Source of the DNA: Spinacia oleracea
Taxonomy: Eukaryota > Streptophyta > Magnoliopsida > Caryophyllales > Amaranthaceae
DNA length: 64,000 nucleotides
NCBI RefSeq assembly: GCF_020520425.1
Contig: NC_079491.1
Location: 25,287,449 to 25,351,448, forward strand
Direction: 5' to 3'
In this document: in pieces, positions 58,701 through 64,000 of the stretch
Position numbering within the stretch: position 1 is the stretch's first letter
Layout of the letters: the number at the start of each line of letters is the position of its first letter
The notes under the pieces: generated by a model
Told to the model about the DNA's origin: nothing
Seen by the model: the letters and a program-made list of their open reading frames with translations, nothing else
Databases searched by the model: none
Translations under genes and position numbers: made by a program

Positions 58701-61700
58701 AGAAAATCAAGTGGTTCCAAGTCTGACCAAGGATGTTTCAAGTGCGGAGATTCTGACCATCTAATCAAAGATGGCCCTCGGTGGGAAAATGAAAAAGGGA
58801 AAGGCAAGGGAAAGGATCTGTGCAAGGAAAGATTCAACAAATCAACCTTTGCCAAACCTAACTTCAAGAAGGCTATAATCGCAGCTTGGGGAGATGCTAC
58901 AGACTCGAAGAAGATGAGGATCAATCAGATGAAGAAACAGCAAACCTTTGTCTTATGGCAAAGATCGATGGAACCACCCAAGATCCATCAAGTGAAGTAA
59001 GGTCCTCAACTCTTCTATCTCTGTCTAAAATTTAGTGGAATTATTGATAGAAACTCTAGACAATTTTAAAAAGCTTATCTAAAGGCTCAAAGTGACAAGG
59101 CAATGGAACTTAGCAAAGAACACATAACCTACCTCGATAATGTTAAATCTGATGTACATGGTAGGTTCTTTCAGTTGCATGTCATGTCAGGAACACCTCT
59201 CTTAAAGACTCTTTTGAAAGAGTTAAAAATGTATGTATTATGCTTGATGAAGCTAACAATGTTGATGAAATTCAGGAACAGGAAGATTTCGAAATTGGTT
59301 TCAAAGAGAAAAGGAGCGACTTAGAGTTAAGTCAAAGAGAAAAGGAGCGACTTAGAGTTAAGTCAGAGAGAGAAAGAGTAGCACAGTAATCGAAGAGGAT
59401 TGTTGTGGGGAACTCGTGTTCGAGAGGAACTCGAGTTAAAGAGTGTATTTGTAATAGAGTTATTGCATTAATACAAAAGAGTTGTGAGGTTCTTCTTGAT
59501 TAGGATCAAGAAGGTTCCTCAGTTTTATATCTTTCTTCGCTCATTATTCTCAGTCTCTTTATTGTTTAAATTCCGCAAGAAACTTACCCAAGTTCCCAAG
59601 AAACAATTCACCCCCCCCCCCCCTCCTCTTATCAAGTGTTCCTACTGAACTATCATTTTCCCTTTAGATTTGGTGAGTCTTTAGATTAGCAAGGGGGTAG
59701 GGGGTTCGGAATACAGAGGCAGCTCCTGTAATCTCATCTTCAGGTTTTATACCGAGTACTAGTTATGCAAGCAAGGAAACTCAGCAGCAGTTGGGAATTA
59801 AGCTCCTCTAGACTAAGAAAAACACCCAGCAGTGCGAGTAATAAAACTATAAAAGTACTAGGTTTTAATTGTACTTATGTCACAACGCAAGAAGACTGCA
59901 ACTTTACCAAGTTTATACTTCTTAATATTTAAACCTACCGGAGCCAACTACTTGTGCTTCTACCGAAAGATTTTAAAATATTGGAAGGAACCTGTGAAAA
60001 CCTTATTAAAAATTGGAAGGAATCTGTGAAACCCTTATTGACTCACTCAGTGTTACCTAATTTGCTAATCCCCCGTGAATCCAATCCAAAAAGGGGAATT
60101 ATTACGTGTGAGTGGTACATTTTTGGCATAACTTAACAAAACAGGTGGGAAACTACGAATTGCAATTCCGTACCCAATCTTGAACAGCAAATTAGGAAAC
60201 ATTGGACCAACTGCCCTGATTTGTCAAAGGGTTTGGCCTCGTCGAATAAGTATACCACCACAAATCAGCAACAGGAGATAAATGGGATAGACTTTCACGG
60301 GAATTAAGCCTACCATAACAACACTACATGGGATGTTGCTCCTTTTATAACTAAGCAAGAGTACAAAAATAGGTGGGGAAAAAAAAGTTGAGGATAACTG
60401 GATTCAATAAAGAAGCAAAGTATATGCGGGCACTGTGGTTCCTAGTCAAGCCCATTGGATATTTGGATGCATAAGAAGTTATTATATTTACAGATTTATA
60501 GATAAACTTGGTGCATGGTAATGCAGGAAACTTTCTCATTTAAAACCATATATCAACTGTTGAGAGTGCCAATCCCATGCTATCAGAAGACCAGAGACAC
60601 CAATTGTACAATAGTACATGTCCAAAGTTACTCCAAGAGGCATATTTATCTTATGGTTCCCCATAAAATCTATTATTAACAAGAGATAGGCCAAAACATA
60701 GGAAACAATCGTGGGTGCGGTCGCGATCGTGTTAACGGTTGCGTTATCGCGGAAACCGCTTGTAACGGATAAATAGAACGGATCGCGGCTAACGCGGAGT
60801 GAATTTTCTCCTAAAATTCATATTAATATAGGTTTAAGCTTTGTTTATACCTTTTAAGTTTAAAAGGCATTATTACAACACAACCTAACAAATGTGAGTA
60901 AGGGTCATATTTTGTGAACCAATGATCATACAAAATATCTTGTTGTTAAAATACACAACTAATAACTAAAATATTTTTGCCCAATTTGTACAAAAGAACG
61001 GTGTAACGGGAAAATTTCCCTCTAACGCGCCGATTTTTTTCGCACCATTATATGAGGGAGTTTCGCGGCAAGGTAAATCCAAAATCCGTTACAGGACGAC
61101 CGTTACGTAACGTAACGGTCGAGTTTTAATTCCATGCGCCAAAAACACTAGTTCTGTTATTTTGTTGGTGTTCGTGAATTACTATCTATACTATATAATA
61201 AAAAGCGTTTCTAAAGAAATTTATGTGTAACGTGGCGCTCTATTTATGAGTATTTCATTTCATGTAAACTTCATATATTTAAAATTTTAGAAATGGAGCA
61301 TGTATAAGCCTAGAACCCGCGACCTCACGTTTAAACAATGAAGTGTTTACATTTGAGCTATAACACGTTACATACTATCATTGTAAAATAAAAAATACTA
61401 ATAAATATAAGGATAAATTGTTTTTTACCACCTAAAAATATCGAAAATTTATTTTTTACCACCAAAAACTAAAACTTGTATTTTACCACCTAATAATATG
61501 AATGTTACTAATGCAGTAACCTGGGCATTTGCCCGAGCCTAAAAACTAGTTTACACCTATTTATTGCATCTGCATGTAATTTTGTTGATGAATCGGGTGT
61601 TCGTTATTGGATGTTTGGGGGTTTAAGACAACCTGGCCATGAGAGTGCTAAGGGCTAAATGGGAACATGTTGAAATCTTTCACTTGTGGTTACCCTCTGT

Positions 61701-63862
61701 GGAAAGGAATGGGGTCTACCTGGACAGTTTTTAATGATATCATCCAATGGGGACTAGCAAAAGGTGAAAATATTTCCTTGTGGTTTGACAATTGGTTAGG
61801 ACCAGGTAGGCAGGTATGCTTAGAAGTCTTATTAGTTGACCCCTTAAGAGTCGTGGAGGACTCCTTGACCCTTAAGGCGTGCACAGAAAATCAAGGATGG
61901 AATAAACCTTTCCATGACTCTCCCTAGTACCTACTGAGATTTTACAGATGATTCTAACTATTCCTATCCCTGATCCAACTCTTGAGTGCCCTGATTTCAT
62001 TTTATTTTCTCCGGCTAACTTCTAACAAAAAAAATTATATTAAAAAGACAATACAAATGTTTTCAAGTTTTGATACAAACAGGACCGTGGATCTTGAATG
62101 GATTTGGAGATGTGATACTTTGCCAAAGATTAATTTCTTTCTTTGGTTGGTAATCCAAGGTAGGCTCCCAAAAAATGTTTGAAAGAAACATGGCTCCTTC
62201 TGGGGACTGCAACTGGTGTCCCTTCTCAACAACGATGCTCTTCACATCCTCAGGACTGCCAGTAGGCAAGAAAGGTATGGGATCTCTTTCCACTTCACCC
62301 CTCCTTATTCATTATGCCCCTTGGCACCTGGCTTAAACAAAACTTCACACACCCTACCCAACCTCCCTGTCATGGAATACTTTTCTCCCATGTATCCTTT
62401 GGGAACTTTGGCTAAGAAGAAACCCATCTTTCAAGAAACACTAAAACCACCTGAAGTACGCTGAAAAGCTTTCAATTGGGCATGGGGATACTTCTCCTCA
62501 AAACTAAAAACTCAACCTTTTTTCCCCCAAAACACTGATCAGAAGTGACAACACCTCCCCCCTCCCCCTCCCGACTGGATAAAGTTAATTGTAATGTCTC
62601 ATTCTCAAGGGATATAGACTGTGCAGGTCATGCAGGGTTTTCAGAAACAACAGTGATCACTTGCTTGTATGTTTTCAAATAAAGTACAGGATTACTCGTA
62701 GGTGAAATCTTAGCGATCATAAAAGGCCTCACGCTTGCAATACAACAAGGATGGATCAAGGTTCTTATACATATACAGATTTGAAGGAAGCAGTATAGGG
62801 CAATCACAAAACAATGTTTATGATATCAATATCAATTTGATCATTCAATATAGGGCACTTATATGTGGGATTGAGGTCTTCAAGCTGGAGAATGCGGGCA
62901 GGGATACTAACAGAGCGGCTGACATCTTTGCTGGAGATTGTAGAACTTCTAATTGTAATAGTTTACTAAACTATGTAGCAAAGATTTTAGCTAATCCCCT
63001 GGATTAGTTGTGGGTGTACTTCTGGAGGAAATGCCTCCGTAAATCTTTGTAGCTACTCTACCTTTTCACTCTATAGTTTGACCCCTGCTTTGCATCAAGA
63101 AAAAGGCCAGATGTAGCTGAGATGGTGACTGGAACTGGCAGTCCGGATTATCAAAGGAAAACAACAACGTAAAAACTCTACTTGGTTTTCCAATTAGGGT
63201 CCGTCTACTCCATATGGAGCAAATTGAAAATTTTGAAGACACTTGTCCATTGCTAAGCATCCCACACAATAGACCGATAATCCGGTCTATTGTGTTTAAG
63301 ATTGCACGTTTGCAACTAGATAAATGCAAAAGAGCGTCTGTGAAAGTTGGTTTAGGGTAAGAACCTTTCTTGAAGGTGTGTCTAGCAATTTGATGTTGTG
63401 GAGGCTAAAGATAACTCTTGGTGCCCATACTTACACTTGATGTGATGAATCTTCTATCTTTTCAGTCCAAACCCCCTTTCCTCTCACACACACAAAAAAG
63501 AAAAGATCTATTTATCCACAGCACTAACTCTCACTCTAACATGTATGCAGATCAAATCAAAGCTATAAAATGCCAGCCATCACTTGATCTAGATACCACT
63601 ATGATAAAACTCTGGGGAAATATACACCTGCTTGACAAATCTAATGAAATAAATAGGAAGCTTAAGACGGTGTAAATGTAAAATTTCCATAACAGCCAGA
63701 TAAAATAAAATGCACCATCTAGTGATCGAATGATCAATGGACAAAATCCAAGTGCAAGATCACGGGAATGAATGGGAAGAGGCCAGAGAACAGGTAGACT
63801 TACCCCAATAAGGAAATGCAACCACATTGGCCCGATCACCCACTTACGAACAGTTGGAATTA
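55041..63862 (-). CDS. unidentified small membrane-type protein, last three coding exons (partial)
   Basis: I do not recognise the family. Exons on the minus strand: 63862-63804, 55820-55775 and 55159-55041 (ending TAA). They join in one frame with GT/AG introns: ...IPTVRKWVIGPMWLHFLIG | APPVIVFSSACAGLAG | GAVPALAQLASSSYHAAM... and a polar serine-rich tail. Exon 63862-63804 begins with two bases of a split codon, so earlier exons lie beyond the right edge. Hydrophobic stretches around WLHFLIG and APPVIVFSSACAGLA suggest one or two membrane segments; this is inference. The first intron shown is 7983 bp and contains a Copia remnant, a Helitron and a LINE remnant; the second is 615 bp. Support comes from frame continuity, clean splice sites (ATTGGG|GTAAGT; TTTTCAG|GCACC; TTCACCAG|GTGG) and sensible protein sequence; no expression evidence is available. 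Confidence 0.75.
55723..55752. repeat. (GA)n microsatellite
   Basis: Pure GA tract within an intron of the small minus-strand gene, about 20 bp from a splice donor. Confidence 0.95.
55821..56503. other. intron sequence, no element seen
   Basis: Proximal part of the 8-kb intron, before the Copia remnant. Confidence 0.5.
57437..57560. repeat. 31-bp tandem repeat in the Copia LTR
   Basis: Four copies (starting 57437, 57468, 57499, 57530) of a unit GACTTAGAGTTAAGTCAAAG plus GAGAAAAGGAGC. The 3' LTR fragment has two copies (59318, 59349), and the internal deletion joins within this repeat. Confidence 0.92.
57888..59000 (+). pseudogene. Copia gag, degenerate
   Basis: Retrotransposon nucleocapsid-type protein, about 370 codons from the ATG at 57888 (MNAYEKLEKG). 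The N-terminal half has the UBN2/gag pattern (RPPMFNGKFYTYWKNRM; AKQIWDLL; MLTRF-like MFTRF; LGRIIPSDEQ). The zinc knuckle reads CFKCGDSDHLIKDG, where the last cysteine of CX2CX4HX4C is replaced by glycine, so it probably cannot bind zinc. Near 58908 the frame appears shifted by one base: the acidic Asp/Glu-rich tail expected after AAWGDA is found in the next frame. Not a host gene. Confidence 0.85.
59001..59301 (+). pseudogene. residual Copia internal sequence
   Basis: Continues the element beyond the gag stop with Copia-like words (ELSKEHITYLDNVKSDV, then a FFQLHV stretch), frameshifted and cut off where the 3' LTR fragment begins. Confidence 0.6.
59302..59655 (+). repeat. 3' LTR fragment of the Copia element
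   Basis: Nearly identical to the last 350 bp of the 5' LTR, differing mainly by a longer poly-C run (59612-59622) and CTCTTATC for CTCTTGTC. Low divergence implies a recent insertion. Confidence 0.9.
59661..60699. other. intron sequence, no gene seen
   Basis: Part of the 8-kb intron. Short open frames (59954-60136, 60351-60539) show no recognisable domain. Confidence 0.45.
60700..61140. repeat. GTTAACGG/GTAACGG repeat block with palindromic core
   Basis: GC-richer words (GGTCGCGATCGTGTTAACGG, GTAACGGATAA, CGCGGCTAACGCGG) at the left and, near the right end, the palindrome CCGTTACGTAACGTAACGG. Left and right parts look loosely inverted, as in a small foldback element, but no clear ends were found. 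Confidence 0.4.
61185..61550 (+). mobile_element. non-autonomous Helitron, 366 bp
   Basis: 5' end TCTATACTATATAATAAAAAG after A; 3' end GCCCGAGCCTAAAAACTAGT followed by T. Related to 23331-23599 through GTGGCGCTCT and the CGCGACCTCACGTTTAAACA region. Carries an extra block of ATTTTTTACCACC repeats. Confidence 0.88.
61620..63010 (+). pseudogene. LINE (L1-type) 3' remnant: zf-RVT and RNase H parts
   Basis: Broken coding sequence with several frame changes. The frame at 61667-61927 carries WKGMGSTWTVFNDIIQWGLA, then NISLWFDNWLG, the usual sequence after a plant LINE reverse transcriptase. At 62085-62182 LEWIWRCDTLPKINFFLWLV, then GRLPK, is the zf-RVT domain. At 62840-63007 YRALICGIEVFKLE and DTNRAADIFAG resemble the end of the RNase H domain, followed by a short L1-like C-terminus. 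The RT core itself is missing. Sense strand is opposite to the host gene. Confidence 0.75.
63011..63803. other. intron sequence next to the split exon
   Basis: No gene. Holds the inverted pair ATAGACCGATAATCCGGTCTAT at about 63270-63292 (a small hairpin) and otherwise plain AT-rich DNA up to the exon at 63804-63862. Confidence 0.45.
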
Positions 63863-64000
63863 CTGCACAAAAAGAGCACCTTAAAGTTTAATGGAACATA
63901 ACATTCTGCTACTGAAAAACCGAACTTAATAATGATGCGACTAACTTTTATATAGTAGCATCAAAATTCATTTAAGGGCAAAAAAGCAGCAAATGAGTTC
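63863..64000. other. intron at the right edge
   Basis: Follows (on the minus strand precedes) the exon 63862-63804 with a TTTTTGTGCAG acceptor; no further exon seen before the window ends. Confidence 0.5.

Larger units (their letters stand above)
56509..59655 (+). mobile_element. internally deleted Copia retrotransposon
   Basis: 5' LTR 56509-57827 (1319 bp) starts TGTTGACCC and ends ACTATCA. It is followed by a primer-binding site TTGGTATCAGAGCAGG (from 57829), the complement of initiator-Met tRNA. A gag-like frame follows; protease, integrase and reverse transcriptase are absent. The 3' LTR survives only as its last 354 bp (59302-59655). The element is flanked by the 5-bp duplication TTTTC (56504-56508 and 59656-59660), so both outer ends are original and the loss was internal. 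The gag type (PPMFNG, YWK, UBN2-like) and the long LTR suggest a Sirevirus-like Copia; that lineage is inferred. Orientation is opposite to the host gene whose intron it occupies. Confidence 0.92.

Noticed and set aside
62216-62464. 82-codon open frame between the LINE pieces
   Set aside because: No recognisable reverse-transcriptase, zinc or RNase H motif; most likely inserted or decayed sequence within the LINE remnant.

Overview
This is plant nuclear DNA: AT-rich, with intron-split genes (GT/AG introns), Helitrons, Mutator-like and CACTA transposons, Stowaway-type MITEs, tRNA-derived SINEs and Copia/LINE remnants. It looks like a eudicot. The style of the repeats (many CTCCCTCCG-ended MITEs, ACTCCGTA words) suggests a Caryophyllales/Amaranthaceae genome such as spinach or a relative; that is inference. 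No bacterial operon, CRISPR array or viral genome was seen, and I found no clearly new protein system. The most unusual content is the nested transposon architecture.

Four host genes can be supported. (1) At the left edge, minus strand, the 5' half of a LysM receptor-like kinase of the CERK1/NFR1 type (1-1517, five exons including a 14-nt microexon; the kinase exons lie outside the window). (2) At 34640-44625, plus strand, a complete ten-exon TOM1-LIKE (TOL6-type) ubiquitin-binding VHS/GAT trafficking adaptor of 659 codons; its introns carry a Helitron, a SINE tail and several MITEs. (3) At 48039-50760, minus strand, a complete two-exon 3-ketoacyl-CoA synthase (KCS2/KCS20-like, 527 codons) with Cys-His-Asn catalytic residues intact. 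(4) At 55041-63862, minus strand, the last three coding exons of a small, unidentified, probably membrane protein. Two of its exons are separated by an intron of about 8 kb holding a deleted Copia element, a Helitron and a LINE remnant.

Layout: 1-1.6 kb LysM kinase; 1.86-15.94 kb a 14-kb Mutator-like element with related terminal inverted repeats and a perfect 9-bp target duplication, itself holding a minisatellite-bearing TIR element; 16.3-17.6 kb a foldback element; 18.1-20.8 kb a solo LTR with a 5-bp target duplication; 20.8-24.3 kb MITEs, tandem repeats and a Helitron; 24.3-31.6 kb a hairpin-ended repeat element with a CACTA element (TTA target duplication) and a small Mutator-like element (9-bp target duplication) nested in it; 31.7-32.4 kb a TGAAC-repeat element; 34-44.6 kb TOL6; 45-48 kb repeats and a SINE; 48-50.8 kb KCS; 52.5 kb a second SINE of the same family with a 17-bp target duplication; 55-63.9 kb the split small gene.

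The four genes are functionally unrelated (chitin/lipochitooligosaccharide perception, endosomal sorting of ubiquitinated membrane proteins, very-long-chain fatty-acid elongation, unknown) and show no cluster logic. Exon borders were placed by hand from splice consensus, frame continuity and remembered family similarity; no alignment or RNA data were available.
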